From: Paenibacillus mellifer
Lineage (GTDB): Bacteria; Bacillota; Bacilli; Paenibacillales; Paenibacillaceae
Length of the DNA stretch: 64,000 nucleotides
Direction: 5' to 3'
NCBI RefSeq assembly: GCF_023195895.1
Contig: NZ_JALPRK010000019.1
Location: forward strand, 42,428 to 106,427
Shown here: in pieces, positions 25,811 through 35,170 of the stretch
How the letters are laid out: each line of letters begins with the position of its first letter
How positions within the stretch are numbered: position 1 is the stretch's first letter
Position numbers and translations under genes: made by a program
The notes under the pieces: generated by a model
Told to the model about the DNA's origin: nothing
Databases searched by the model: none
The model's input: only the letters and a program-made list of their open reading frames with translations

Positions 25811-26975
25811 CCTGGTACTCCTTTCTCTTATCTGAGTTGGTTGGGATATGAATGATGATCTTCGTGCCCAAGTTGGCCGCCGATTCGATTTCCATCCGGC
25901 CTTCGAGCAGTTCCACTCTCTCCCGCATGCCGATTAAGCCAAAGTGCGTATGCTCTTTCGTCTTCTGTTCCAATTGCTCCACCTTGAAGCCCAGCCCGTT
26001 GTCCGTCACCACGATGCGGATCATTTGCGCCTGGTATGTAATTTCGACGCCCACATAGGTTGGAAAAGCGTGCTTCGCGGCATTGGTCAGCGCTTCCTGG
26101 ACCAGTCGGAATACCGCCGCCTCCATCGGAGAGGACATTCGGTGCTCCTTGCCCCGGGTTTCGAAGGTTGCTCTGATTTTCGTTTTTTCTTCATAGTCAT
26201 GCACATACTTGCGCAGCGTCGGAATCAATCCAAGATCATCCAAAGCCATCGGACGCAGGTTAAAAATCACCTTCCGCATCTCTTCCAGACTCGAGCGGAC
26301 TTGCGCCTTTAAATCTACTATTTCGTCCTGCACCAGCTTAAATTCCTGCTTAGCAAGCATTCTTTCTACAATTTCCGTCCTTAGCACTAGATTCGCCAGC
26401 AGCTGAGCAGGACCGTCATGAATCTCCCGAGAAATGCGCTTTCGCTCTTCTTCCTGGGCCAAAATAATCTTCAATCCGATCAACTGACGGTTCTTCGCGG
26501 ACTCCAGGATCCGGGTCACTTGTCCTAGTTCGCCGGAAAAATACTCCAGCACGACGCTCATCTGCGAACTGATCGTTTCGGCACGCTCCACGGACTTCTC
26601 CACATTGCGCGCTCGCTTCTGCAGCTCGTCGCGGCGAGCCTTCAGATACATTTCCTTCTCGCGATAGATGAGCAGATCAAGCTGGAGTTGAGTGGCTTTC
26701 TCATAGGCTTGCTTGATGTCCTCTTCGTTGTAACGCACGAAGTCCCGGCTGACTTCCGTCAGCCGGATGCGGGATTTCCGGTAGTTCACCTCGAGCTGGT
26801 CGACCTTCTCTACCGTTTCCGCCGTTTCCTTCATGACATTCTGCAGCTCGTTGCTGAGCGTCTTCAGCTCATTACGGGCCGAATCTAGGATCTCAAGGAT
26901 CTGCAGTTTGCTATTTTCCAACACGTTTACGGCATTATTAATAACTCGATCTATGGCATCCGCTTGAAAATCCAC
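25803..26975 (-). CDS. degS: DegS cytoplasmic sensor histidine kinase
   Basis: 390 residues without membrane segments. An N-terminal coiled-coil sensor (residues ~10-170) precedes a HisKA_3 dimerisation domain with the phosphoacceptor His186 in ISREIHDGPAQLLA, then an HATPase domain (VVTDNGLGF, HFGLIGMRERVELL). It phosphorylates DegU. Length and architecture are standard. Gap upstream is 47 bp with only a weak 6-bp inverted repeat. Confidence 0.95.
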   Translation of the reverse strand: MDFQADAIDRVINNAVNVLENSKLQILEILDSARNELKTLSNELQNVMKETAETVEKVDQLEVNYRKSRIRLTEVSRDFVRYNEEDIKQAYEKATQLQLDLLIYREKEMYLKARRDELQKRARNVEKSVERAETISSQMSVVLEYFSGELGQVTRILESAKNRQLIGLKIILAQEEERKRISREIHDGPAQLLANLVLRTEIVERMLAKQEFKLVQDEIVDLKAQVRSSLEEMRKVIFNLRPMALDDLGLIPTLRKYVHDYEEKTKIRATFETRGKEHRMSSPMEAAVFRLVQEALTNAAKHAFPTYVGVEITYQAQMIRIVVTDNGLGFKVEQLEQKTKEHTHFGLIGMRERVELLEGRMEIESAANLGTKIIIHIPTNSDKRKEYQDG

Positions 26976-27022
26976 GCAATCCTTCTCCGTTTCTTAGTCC
27001 GTATAGTCCCAGACTAATCATA

Positions 27023-29809
27023 TCATGATTCGAGGGTAATGGATTTGGTTTTCTTCTCCCAATTTACGCCAATTCCAAGCTGTTCGGAGACCAAACGTAA
27101 TGGGACTAAAGTCCTTCCGTTAACGATGATCGGGGATACCTCGGCCTTGGAAGAAACCCCGTTGAGCAAAAATGCCTTCTGCCCAACGGTCAGCTCCAGG
27201 ATCGTAGCTCCGCGAGTCACGGTGATTTTCTTGGCCGCACCGTTCCAAGCCGCATTCCCGCCAAACAAGTCCAGCACGTATTTGATCGGCACGTACGTCG
27301 TATTGTCTTTGAGCAGCGGCGCAACCTCCAGGGCTTGCTTGTTCCCGTTTACCGTCATCGACTTCTGGCCCAGCACCATCACGGCTGTCGCGCTCGGGAA
27401 GTCCGTGCTGTCGCCGCCGGCTTCAGGAGCCGTAAACCGCACATTGTCAAAAGATACGCTGCCCGTCAGCGCCCGTTCGTCCTGGCCTTCTTCCACGTTA
27501 ACGACGTACAGCCGCTTCAGCTTGGCCGGGAACTTGATGTTGCTCGCCGTCAGATCGGCGGTGAGTGTCTTCCAGCCGGTGAAGTCCATTGGACGAGCGA
27601 GGTCAATGTAAACCGGCTTGCCATCGGCATCGGACAACTCCGCCCGTACCCAGTTCAAGCTAGCATCGCCAAGTACGTCGATCGTCAGGGTTGTTGCATT
27701 ATCTGGAATCGCTTTGCCGCTCGTCCCGTTGATCTGAGCGTAAGCAAACTTGCTGCCACTGCCGCCAGTCAAATCGTAATCGAGCTTCAACACCTTAGAA
27801 TTCGCACGTTCGCCTTCGCCTTGTAGGACGGACACCGATCCTGTTGCTTCAGCCGGCAATCCGGTGAAGGAAATCGGGTAGGCGATATTTTCAAAGCTTT
27901 CCCAGATGGTTTCCGTCGAAGCCGACAGAACGACCGGAGTTCCGGTAAAGCCATCATAAGATGGCGTCGCATACGCGAATTTCGCACCGTTGTTGACGGA
28001 CTGCACGGTAAGTACGCCGCCTTGCACGCTGGCTTTCATCCCGCTGAACGCCCATTTGACTGATTCCGCCGGAACGTCCACGGTGCGTCCGTCTTTCAGC
28101 TTCGCAGACACGGTAACCGTTACACTGGTCCCTGCTTGCAGCGGCGCGAACGTTGTTCCCGCCGTCAGGCTTGCCAAATCGGTGCCGCCCAGCACCTTCA
28201 CGTCCATGCTGGTTTTGGCTTGGCCGCTGGAGGCCGTGATTTTCGTAGTCCCTGCCTTCACGCCTTTAAAACCGTTGTCAGTCCAAACCACGTTGCCGTT
28301 GCTGGCTTGCCAGGAAGCATGAATCCCGCTCGTATCGATCGGGTTATAATACGTATCGTATCCCTTTAAAGCGTACGGTACAGTTTGGCCAATGAACAGC
28401 GAGGAAGCGCCGCTGACTTTGAGACCAAGCAGCGTGCCTTGCGGTGCCGTCGTAAATACGCCAAGCCCGTTGGCGACTGCACGTTGCCCCGCCGACCCAT
28501 TGGACGTTGTAAACGTCAGCTGAGCGGACGCTTCCGCCAGAGGGCGTGTGACCATCGTCGTGGAGCCGCCGCCGTCCAGGTTCATCCCTTTCCAGACGCC
28601 GATCCCCGTCATGAAGCCCTGCAGCTCCTTCAGGGTGAGGCCGGTGCTGTTGCTATTTTCCTCGGCGGTAATGATATAAGCGGTTTTACCGTCCTTGGAA
28701 TAACCAACGGCCGTCCGTGCGACGGCGCTGCCGCCGCTGATGGAAGTCGTCGAGCGGGTAAACGCCGAGGCCTGACCTTGATCGACCAACAACGTGTGGC
28801 CGCCGATCATCATTTTCAGATCCGCCGGATTTATAATTTGCCCGTCGGTTAGGGAACGCAGCTCATAGACCGCGTCCACGCGCTGACCTACGGCCAGGTG
28901 CATCTCCACGTAATCCGCTGCCGTTCCATGCGCACGCAAAATAAACCCATCCGCCGGCACCGGTCCCGGAATCGCTGTTTTAATGGAAATCTGCGTAACC
29001 ACGCCGCCTTGCACCAGGACTTCTGTTGGCGTTGTCGCACTGGCAGCCGGACGTTCTTCCGCTTTCCAAGCGCTGGTATAAATGAACATATTGTTGACGT
29101 GGCTGTACGCTTTGTCCGGCTCCGTCATGTAAGATTCTTGATTAATCCCGGTGAGCGGGAATGTCGAGCCGTCCTCAGCGAACACCGTGCCGTTAAAGCC
29201 AAAACGGTCGATTAGCGGCGTCCCGTCATTGCGTACGGCAAACGCGTACATCCCCTGCAGTTGGGCCGGACTCGTTACCAGCGTTCCGTCCGACACCGCG
29301 GCCCCCATCGGTACGCCTTGGCCACCCGTCGCAAAGAAATCGCCGTTGACGCCGGCGACGGCGCCCGTCTCCTTAGCCATGCCTTCCACGCTTTGTCTTG
29401 TCGTTACTTGTCCCCCTTTGCCGGTCATGACGTCCAATTGAACGTATAGGTTCGTCAAATCCACCTCGATCACATCGGCCAGCACCTTCACCGGCTTACC
29501 CGACCGGGTCACCGTGTACTCGTATTTCACGAGTTTGGCTCCGGACGTGATCATCTCTTCCCCTAGCTTAACCGTTTGGCTAGCCGCCGCTTCCGCGGTT
29601 AAAGCCGGACCTGCAATTGGCCCAACACCAATTACAGGCTGAATCCATATCAATCCCGCCAGCGTGACGAGGGCAATTCGCTTCCCGCTCTTTGCCACCA
29701 GGTGGGCCAATTTCGAGTTTTGACGTACGACAACTTCCCCATCCGCATCCGCTTGATGTCTTCCGGTATCCTCTCGTCTGACTACCATTTTGTTCGACAA
29801 CTCTCCCAT
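27023..29809 (-). CDS. Phosphodiester glycosidase (NAGPA/DUF2233) surface protein with copper-amine-oxidase-N domain
   Basis: 928 residues with a membrane/signal segment at about 42-75 (IALVTLAGLIWIQPVIGVG...). The NAGPA domain (residues ~85-430) has GVNGDFFATGGQG at 153-165 and the hallmark MNLDGGGSTT at 409-418. Ig-like segments follow, then a C-terminal Cu_amine_oxidN1 pair (~805-928, with TTYVPIKYVLDLFGG and RTLVPLRLVSEQLG). NAGPA-type enzymes cleave sugar phosphodiesters, so action on teichoic-type polymers or spore/cell-wall glycans is plausible. The start is ambiguous: an ATG at 29788 has GGGAGAG but 12 bases away. Confidence 0.85.
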   Translation of the reverse strand: MGELSNKMVVRREDTGRHQADADGEVVVRQNSKLAHLVAKSGKRIALVTLAGLIWIQPVIGVGPIAGPALTAEAAASQTVKLGEEMITSGAKLVKYEYTVTRSGKPVKVLADVIEVDLTNLYVQLDVMTGKGGQVTTRQSVEGMAKETGAVAGVNGDFFATGGQGVPMGAAVSDGTLVTSPAQLQGMYAFAVRNDGTPLIDRFGFNGTVFAEDGSTFPLTGINQESYMTEPDKAYSHVNNMFIYTSAWKAEERPAASATTPTEVLVQGGVVTQISIKTAIPGPVPADGFILRAHGTAADYVEMHLAVGQRVDAVYELRSLTDGQIINPADLKMMIGGHTLLVDQGQASAFTRSTTSISGGSAVARTAVGYSKDGKTAYIITAEENSNSTGLTLKELQGFMTGIGVWKGMNLDGGGSTTMVTRPLAEASAQLTFTTSNGSAGQRAVANGLGVFTTAPQGTLLGLKVSGASSLFIGQTVPYALKGYDTYYNPIDTSGIHASWQASNGNVVWTDNGFKGVKAGTTKITASSGQAKTSMDVKVLGGTDLASLTAGTTFAPLQAGTSVTVTVSAKLKDGRTVDVPAESVKWAFSGMKASVQGGVLTVQSVNNGAKFAYATPSYDGFTGTPVVLSASTETIWESFENIAYPISFTGLPAEATGSVSVLQGEGERANSKVLKLDYDLTGGSGSKFAYAQINGTSGKAIPDNATTLTIDVLGDASLNWVRAELSDADGKPVYIDLARPMDFTGWKTLTADLTASNIKFPAKLKRLYVVNVEEGQDERALTGSVSFDNVRFTAPEAGGDSTDFPSATAVMVLGQKSMTVNGNKQALEVAPLLKDNTTYVPIKYVLDLFGGNAAWNGAAKKITVTRGATILELTVGQKAFLLNGVSSKAEVSPIIVNGRTLVPLRLVSEQLGIGVNWEKKTKSITLES

Positions 29810-29814
29810 CTTTT

Positions 29815-29847
29815 GTGCTTCTAACGTGCTTTTAACGTGCTTCTATT
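29815..29847. repeat. Three 11-bp direct repeats upstream of the NAGPA-type gene
   Basis: GTGCTTCTAAC, GTGCTTTTAAC and GTGCTTCTATT run head to tail directly before the gene start (minus-strand reading). One helical turn apart, they could be an operator; no regulator is identified. Confidence 0.6.
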
Positions 29848-29953
29848 AAAGCTAGCCTCTTATTAATAGACTACTTTTAAGCGGAAAAGTTACGAAAAAT
29901 AGCAAGATTGTTGAAGGAATGTATTGAATCGTTGAAACTCGGAGGATGTTGCG

Positions 29954-30075
29954 TGTGGGTAATGTGGATATTGGGGATAAAACCTGTGGGAAACTGGGAT
30001 AACTTTTTCGCAAGTCCCGATCAATAGCTTCGACGCTTGTGGATAATGTGAATTTCGTGGATAACTTGTGGGCAA
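29954..30075. repeat. 9-bp-phased array of DnaA-box-like words
   Basis: TGTGGGTAA, TGTGGATAT and TGGGGATAA are contiguous (29954-29980). TGTGGGAAA and CTGGGATAA are contiguous (29985-30002). The perfect box TGTGGATAA is at 30038-30046, with CGTGGATAA at 30056-30064. Most differ from the DnaA consensus by one or two bases. No gene is supported between 29810 and 30126. Confidence 0.7.
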
Positions 30076-30115
30076 AAAGAATCCCGACACCAGGTTTCGC
30101 ACCCCAGTGCCGGGA
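30074..30115 (-). terminator. Intrinsic terminator after the 1101-residue SLH gene
   Basis: Minus-strand hairpin TCCCGGCAC / GTGTCGGGA with tail TTCTTTTTG, 12 bp after the stop codon at 30127. Confidence 0.78.
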
Positions 30116-30126
30116 AAAGTTGCGGA

Positions 30127-33100
30127 TTAAATGTAGTTCAGTTTATCCAGCACCCGCTTCAGCATGACGGCAGCCTGTGCGCGCGTCGCATTGCCTTGCG
30201 GCTGGAAAGTATTCGTCGTCACGCCTTGAATGATGCCTTCCTTCACGGCTTTGGCCACCGTGTCCTTGGATTGGATCTTCGCCGCGTCCTTGAACTTCGT
30301 TAACGTCGCCGTACTCGCGCCGTTCATCGACGTATCGTACCCGGCGTATTCCATCGCCCGCACCATCATCAGCGCCATTTGCTCCCGCGTGATGTTGTTG
30401 TTCGGCTTAAACGTGCCGTCGGCGTTACCGTTAATGATCCCGGCCTTCGCCGCCGCCCCGATGTATGCCGCCGTCGTTCCGGACGACACGTCCGGGAAGC
30501 GGCGGGCATAAGATTCATCACCAGCCAGTCCGAGGCCTTTTGCAATGTAAACTGCAAATTCTGCGCGAGAGATCTTCTTATCTGGTCCAAATTTAGACCC
30601 CGATGAGGACGAAACGATTAACCGGCTGGCCAGTTCAGTGATATCTGTCCGCGCCCAATGCTTGGCCGTATCAGAAAAGTAGCTATACCCAACTGCCGGA
30701 CCAACTACGGAATTTCCGCTTATTTTCCCGTTAAAGATAATGGCACTACCACTGGTAGTTACTTTGGAAGGAACAAAGGATGTGGCTTGTGTATTTATAT
30801 CATATTTCAAAAGCATAAACTGACTGTTTGGTGAAGTATTCGTCGTTCTGATGTATAGCTGCCCACCATGGGATACATCGACCACATTTTGTGTGTTATT
30901 TCCGTTATATGCCGACAAATAAATTTGTACAGGATCGGTCATTGGGGTTGTGGTCACACCATTGCTGTAGTTCGCCCCCGGTAATTGTGACTTCGTGACC
31001 GTCTCCAACTGGATTGTAAGGTATGCAGAGGTCAAGGAACTTACATTAAGCGACCTGGAGATCTCCGTGAATGGAATCTTTTCGACCGGCAGCTCATACA
31101 TCACATTGTTATGCTTAACCATAAAAGATGCGGATTTCCCTCGACCGTAGATCTCCATCAATGCGCTAATCGGCAAAACTACCTCTGCTGCTTTATCGGA
31201 TGAAGGAACCTCAAACATCAACTTACGAACGGATACGTTGTTGTCTGTTAAATATTTAAATGCTGTTTGCAATTTGGTATTGTCAATTGTATATTTTTTG
31301 GATCCTACACCTAGACGCGAACGACTGTCAGTGACTTGGGCTGTATTCAAGTTTAGCTGATAACCGCTAACTCCAAACTGAGCATTGCTCATGACGGTCA
31401 GATAATCCGGTTGAACTCCGTTTGGCGTTGTAGCTTGACCTCCCATCAAGTTTTGAACCGTTAAATTATTAAAGCTTTTTACCATATTGCCCAGATTGTC
31501 ATATAAAGGTGCCGCACCTGTCAGATAGGACAACGTTACAGCCTGTCCTGCGGATATAGCAGAGCTCAGCTTCAAGATCACCGTATTGCCGCTAATTGTC
31601 GCTGATTGAACCCCACGGTTTACGTTATCCACATTGACGTAGAATTGGTTCACAGGAACGTATGACGCCGACTTTAACGTAGTAAACGTAATCGTTAACG
31701 TATCACCCGTCACCGTTGCCGAACGAACCCCCTCGACTACGGTACTGTATGTCACCGGCTGCAGATTAATGTACCCCGCTAAGTTCCCATTTAAATCTGC
31801 GATGCCTCCTGTACCAGAAACATAAGATAAGGTTACGTTTTGATCCTTCGTAAACGAAGATGCTAAGGTAAGTACGACTTGATTAGAACTTATTTCTACC
31901 GTGTTGACATATACCGGCGCATTATTCACCAATATCGAAAATTGGCTTTTTAAAGGAATCGGACTTGTACGTAGCGCTTCGTTATAAGTCAGAGTCACTT
32001 TATTGCCGGATCCCTCGACTCCTTGAAAAACAGGATCCACTGAGTCATATGTGTTGCGGACAAAGTAATCGGTGAAGCCAGCAATATCAAAACCGCGATA
32101 ATCCTGCAGTGGATAAGAGCCCGGTGTGTAGGATACCTTTACAACATCACCGTTTGATATCGAGCTAGATAAATATAAGGTTATGGTTGAGCCGCTATGG
32201 GATAGACTGCTTACCCCCTTGGAACTTCCGTTAGCCGTAACCGTGAACTGCTGATACGCATAACTTGAGGGGCTCTTTAACGAATCACTAAAATACAGCG
32301 TGACCGAATTACTTGTTGCATACCCGTCTTTTGGCTTTGGCATTACCGAGTCAATGCCGTTGGTAACAACTTTGCCGTTAAACGCGGCAGCTTTATTTCC
32401 GGAGAGATCTTGAATCCCTTCCCCCGAGTTCCCTATGTAGCTTATTTTTACGTCTTGCCCTACCGCAACTCCAGTCTCCAGATTTACATATACAGCATCC
32501 CCGGATACCGTAATATAACTAATGCGACGTGTTTCTCCATTTACTATTACTGTGAAGTTTGAAGAAGACAAGTAAGAAGTTGAATATAAGAACTCGTTAT
32601 AAAGTAGGCGAATGGCGGTGTTGCTGTACATTGTTGCACTCTGGAGTACCGGAGCCGTCTTATCAGCTGCCGCGGTTTGGAAGCTCCAGCGAGTACTTCC
32701 GCTTATTCCGGCATAATAGATTAATGCATTCTGGGCATCATAGATCCCGTTCCCAGCAATTTCAATATAATAACCTGTACCCGCTTCCAGCGTTGAACTT
32801 GATGGATAGATCGTAACTATATTCGAGCTCGCTGACACCGTAATGGGTACGATTGTATTGGTGCTGGTCTTTTTAAGCGTAATCCCTCCATTTGCAACAC
32901 CTGGATTCAACCTTATATTTCGGTTAAAAGTGATGGTTGGCTTCGTGCTGATACTGATATTCGAGGTACCATTGCCTGGGCTAAAGGACGCCGTTAATGC
33001 CGTCGTTGAAGAATTGGCAGTAGTAAAAGACCAGCTATATGCTGCTGTTGTTTCTCCGCTCCCTTCGATGATAAAAGCATCCTCAGGCAAAGAAACGGTA

Positions 33101-33432
33101 TATACTGCGTTATATTGCAATAACGTTGGCGGTATCAGCACAATAGAATCTGCATATGTAGATTCCGTAACGGTAACTTCTTTTTTATCCGTCACCCCGC
33201 CCGCGCTTGTGGAAATCGTATACATCTGTGTTCCGTTCGTCTTGATTTTCGCCCCTGGAACACTGATCTGCAGTTTAGTATCAACTGGAACATTCGAAGT
33301 ACCGTTTGCTGGAATCACTGAGGGCGCCGGTGCTGTTACACTTGCTGCACTTGCAGTATCCCCCCCCAATGTTCCTACAAGCACATTTAACATCATCGTA
33401 AACACAATCCATAACGAGAGCTGCTTCTTCAT
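30127..33432 (-). CDS. Large SLH-domain surface protein with Ig-like repeats
   Basis: 1101 residues from the ATG at 33432 (AAGGGG 9 bases upstream). N-terminal signal peptide (KKQLSLWIVFTMMLNVLVG, cleavage after ASA). Residues ~30-240 contain two Big_5-like domains, followed by several ~100-residue SwmB-type beta repeats (each with a VTLSY-like strand and a D-x-x-G-N loop). The C-terminus has three SLH domains (YFSDTAKHWARTDI..., RRFPDVSSGTT..., then TLTKFKDAAKI...) ending NATRAQAAVMLKRVL. SLH domains bind pyruvylated cell wall polymer, whose pyruvyl transferase gene csaB is in this window. Role probably structural or adhesive. Confidence 0.9.
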   Translation of the reverse strand: MKKQLSLWIVFTMMLNVLVGTLGGDTASAASVTAPAPSVIPANGTSNVPVDTKLQISVPGAKIKTNGTQMYTISTSAGGVTDKKEVTVTESTYADSIVLIPPTLLQYNAVYTVSLPEDAFIIEGSGETTAAYSWSFTTANSSTTALTASFSPGNGTSNISISTKPTITFNRNIRLNPGVANGGITLKKTSTNTIVPITVSASSNIVTIYPSSSTLEAGTGYYIEIAGNGIYDAQNALIYYAGISGSTRWSFQTAAADKTAPVLQSATMYSNTAIRLLYNEFLYSTSYLSSSNFTVIVNGETRRISYITVSGDAVYVNLETGVAVGQDVKISYIGNSGEGIQDLSGNKAAAFNGKVVTNGIDSVMPKPKDGYATSNSVTLYFSDSLKSPSSYAYQQFTVTANGSSKGVSSLSHSGSTITLYLSSSISNGDVVKVSYTPGSYPLQDYRGFDIAGFTDYFVRNTYDSVDPVFQGVEGSGNKVTLTYNEALRTSPIPLKSQFSILVNNAPVYVNTVEISSNQVVLTLASSFTKDQNVTLSYVSGTGGIADLNGNLAGYINLQPVTYSTVVEGVRSATVTGDTLTITFTTLKSASYVPVNQFYVNVDNVNRGVQSATISGNTVILKLSSAISAGQAVTLSYLTGAAPLYDNLGNMVKSFNNLTVQNLMGGQATTPNGVQPDYLTVMSNAQFGVSGYQLNLNTAQVTDSRSRLGVGSKKYTIDNTKLQTAFKYLTDNNVSVRKLMFEVPSSDKAAEVVLPISALMEIYGRGKSASFMVKHNNVMYELPVEKIPFTEISRSLNVSSLTSAYLTIQLETVTKSQLPGANYSNGVTTTPMTDPVQIYLSAYNGNNTQNVVDVSHGGQLYIRTTNTSPNSQFMLLKYDINTQATSFVPSKVTTSGSAIIFNGKISGNSVVGPAVGYSYFSDTAKHWARTDITELASRLIVSSSSGSKFGPDKKISRAEFAVYIAKGLGLAGDESYARRFPDVSSGTTAAYIGAAAKAGIINGNADGTFKPNNNITREQMALMMVRAMEYAGYDTSMNGASTATLTKFKDAAKIQSKDTVAKAVKEGIIQGVTTNTFQPQGNATRAQAAVMLKRVLDKLNYI

Positions 33433-33549
33433 ATTTGCTTTCCCCTTCCCCGGTTGCAATCATATATGTAAATTGAACATGTAAATTATCAAGACATACC
33501 TATAATTATTAACGGCAAAAGCTCTCACCGAGTTTAGGATCCCGGGAAT

Positions 33550-33587
33550 AAAAAAAGATACCCGCTCAGAAGATTGAGGCGAGTATC
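33550..33587 (-). terminator. Intrinsic terminator of metK
   Basis: Minus-strand stem GATACTCGCCTCA / TGAGCGGGTATC (one bulge and a wobble) followed by seven T. Confidence 0.85.
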
Positions 33588-33605
33588 CATATCATTTAAG
33601 AAATA

Positions 33606-34808
33606 TTACAGCCCTGCTTGCGCCTTCAACGCCTCAGCCTTGTCCACTCTTTCCCAAGGAAGGTCGATGTCCGTACGGCCGAAATGCCCGTAAGCAGCGG
33701 TTTGCTGATAAATTGGACGACGCAGGTCCAGCATACGGATGATTCCCGCCGGACGAAGGTCGAAGTTCTCACGAACGAGCTCCACCAGCTTCTCTTCCGA
33801 TACTTTACCAGTTTCATACGTATCCACGTTGATGGAAACCGGGTTCGCTACCCCGATGGCGTACGCCAGCTGGATTTCTACCTTATCGGCCAAGCCTGCA
33901 GCAACCAGGTTCTTCGCTACATAACGAGCGGCATAGGCTGCGGAACGGTCCACCTTCGTCGGATCCTTACCCGAGAAAGCACCCCCGCCATGACGGGCAT
34001 AACCGCCATACGTATCGACGATGATTTTTCGTCCGGTCAAACCGGCATCCCCTTGAGGTCCGCCAATCACGAATCGTCCCGTTGGGTTAATAAAATATTT
34101 CGTATCCCCGTCCAACAACTCAGCCGGAACAACGGGAAGGATGACTTGTTCCTTAATATCTCTTTGGATTTGCTCCAAACTGATCTCTTCGGCATGCTGC
34201 GTGGATACCACGATCGTGTCCACTCGATTTGGTTTGCCATCAACATATTCAATCGTCACCTGCGTTTTGCCATCGGGACGAAGATATTCCAACGTGCCGT
34301 CCTTGCGCACCTCAGACAGACGGCGTGCGATCCGGTGCGAAAGTGCAATCGGAAGCGGCATAAGTTCCGGCGTTTCATTCGTAGCAAACCCGAACATCAA
34401 GCCTTGGTCGCCAGCCCCGATATTTTCGGTTTCCTTATCGACCTGAGCCGGATCCCGATGTTCCAGAGCGGCATTCACGCCTTGCGCAATGTCAGCCGAC
34501 TGCTCGTTTAACGAAGTGAGTACCGCGCAGGTATTGAAATCAAAACCATATTTAGCACGCGTATAACCGATATCCTTCACCGTCTTACGCACGATGGCCG
34601 GAATATCGACATACTCGGATTTCGTACTGATCTCCCCGATCACGAGCACCAAGCCCGTGGCTACTGATACTTCGCAGGCAACCCGAGCATAAGGATCATT
34701 CGTCAAAAAAGCATCAAGCACCGCATCCGAAATTTGGTCGCAAATTTTATCTGGGTGCCCTTCGGTTACGGATTCGGAAGTAAACAGGTGTCGCCCTTGT
34801 ACGGACAT
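33606..34808 (-). CDS. metK: S-adenosylmethionine synthetase
   Basis: 400 residues from the ATG at 34808 (GGGAGG 9 bases upstream); the longer frame to 34871 crosses the leader hairpin and is rejected. The N-terminal [20 protein letters not shown], the [13 protein letters not shown]-binding motif, and the [17 protein letters not shown]-loop-like motif are all intact. It makes SAM from methionine and ATP, the donor for the methyltransferases in the glycosylation operon among many others. Length is normal. Confidence 0.98.
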   Translation of the reverse strand: MSVQGRHLFTSESVTEGHPDKICDQISDAVLDAFLTNDPYARVACEVSVATGLVLVIGEISTKSEYVDIPAIVRKTVKDIGYTRAKYGFDFNTCAVLTSLNEQSADIAQGVNAALEHRDPAQVDKETENIGAGDQGLMFGFATNETPELMPLPIALSHRIARRLSEVRKDGTLEYLRPDGKTQVTIEYVDGKPNRVDTIVVSTQHAEEISLEQIQRDIKEQVILPVVPAELLDGDTKYFINPTGRFVIGGPQGDAGLTGRKIIVDTYGGYARHGGGAFSGKDPTKVDRSAAYAARYVAKNLVAAGLADKVEIQLAYAIGVANPVSINVDTYETGKVSEEKLVELVRENFDLRPAGIIRMLDLRRPIYQQTAAYGHFGRTDIDLPWERVDKAEALKAQAGL

Positions 34809-34873
34809 AGATTCAACCTCCCATGGATAGTATGGCTGCAGCCTATCTATCCAATACAATATAAAGCCCAATC

Positions 34874-34906
34874 AAAAAATGAACCTTTCCCAAATCGGAA
34901 AAGGTT
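34874..34906 (-). terminator. Promoter-proximal intrinsic terminator in the metK leader
   Basis: Minus-strand stem AACCTTTTCC / GGGAAAGGTT (10 bp with one G-U), loop GATTT, tail CATTTTTTG. It starts only about 15 nt after the predicted start point, so it is within the metK leader rather than after a gene. Confidence 0.75.
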
Positions 34907-34927
34907 GGATTAGCATCCTCAAAGGAA

Positions 34928-34956
34928 ATAGTATCGCATTTGCCAAGTCATGTCAA
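34928..34956 (-). promoter_or_regulatory. Sigma-A promoter of metK
   Basis: Minus strand: TTGACA, 17 bases, TACTAT. The -35 is perfect and the -10 matches 5 of 6. Confidence 0.82.
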
Positions 34957-34989
34957 AATAATTCATGGCTTTTGTGGAATAATTTATAA

Positions 34990-35163
34990 TGGTTGTTCAA
35001 AAAGTCATCTTTTCATGAGGAAGTAGAGCACTTGAAGTAAATTCGACGTCGAATCTTGAATTCAGCCGGGCCTTGCGTTGCTCACGTAGATCTGTCTACG
35101 CTCCGCTACTCAGTCCCTAGCTTCATCCAACCTTCTCGGTCCCGATAACCTGTCTTCTTGAAC
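34990..35163. repeat. Dispersed copy of the ~187-bp repeat
   Basis: Begins GTTCAAAAAGTC and ends CTGTCTTCTTGAAC, sharing internal words with the array at 24.2-24.8 kb. The internal hairpin is CGTAGA-TCTG-TCTACG: the last stem pair changed from G-C to A-T relative to the array, preserving pairing. It fills the gap between the SASP gene and the metK promoter. Confidence 0.88.
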
Positions 35164-35170
35164 TTTTCAC

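Noticed and set aside
29890..30102. 70-codon minus-strand frame across the DnaA-box-like array
   Set aside because: The peptide (YPQYPHYP-type repeats) follows from the 9-bp-phased DNA repeats and has no supporting ribosome-binding site.
34808..34990. S-box SAM riboswitch before metK
   Set aside because: No match to the conserved S-box helices, and only ~15 nt lie between the predicted start and the terminator.
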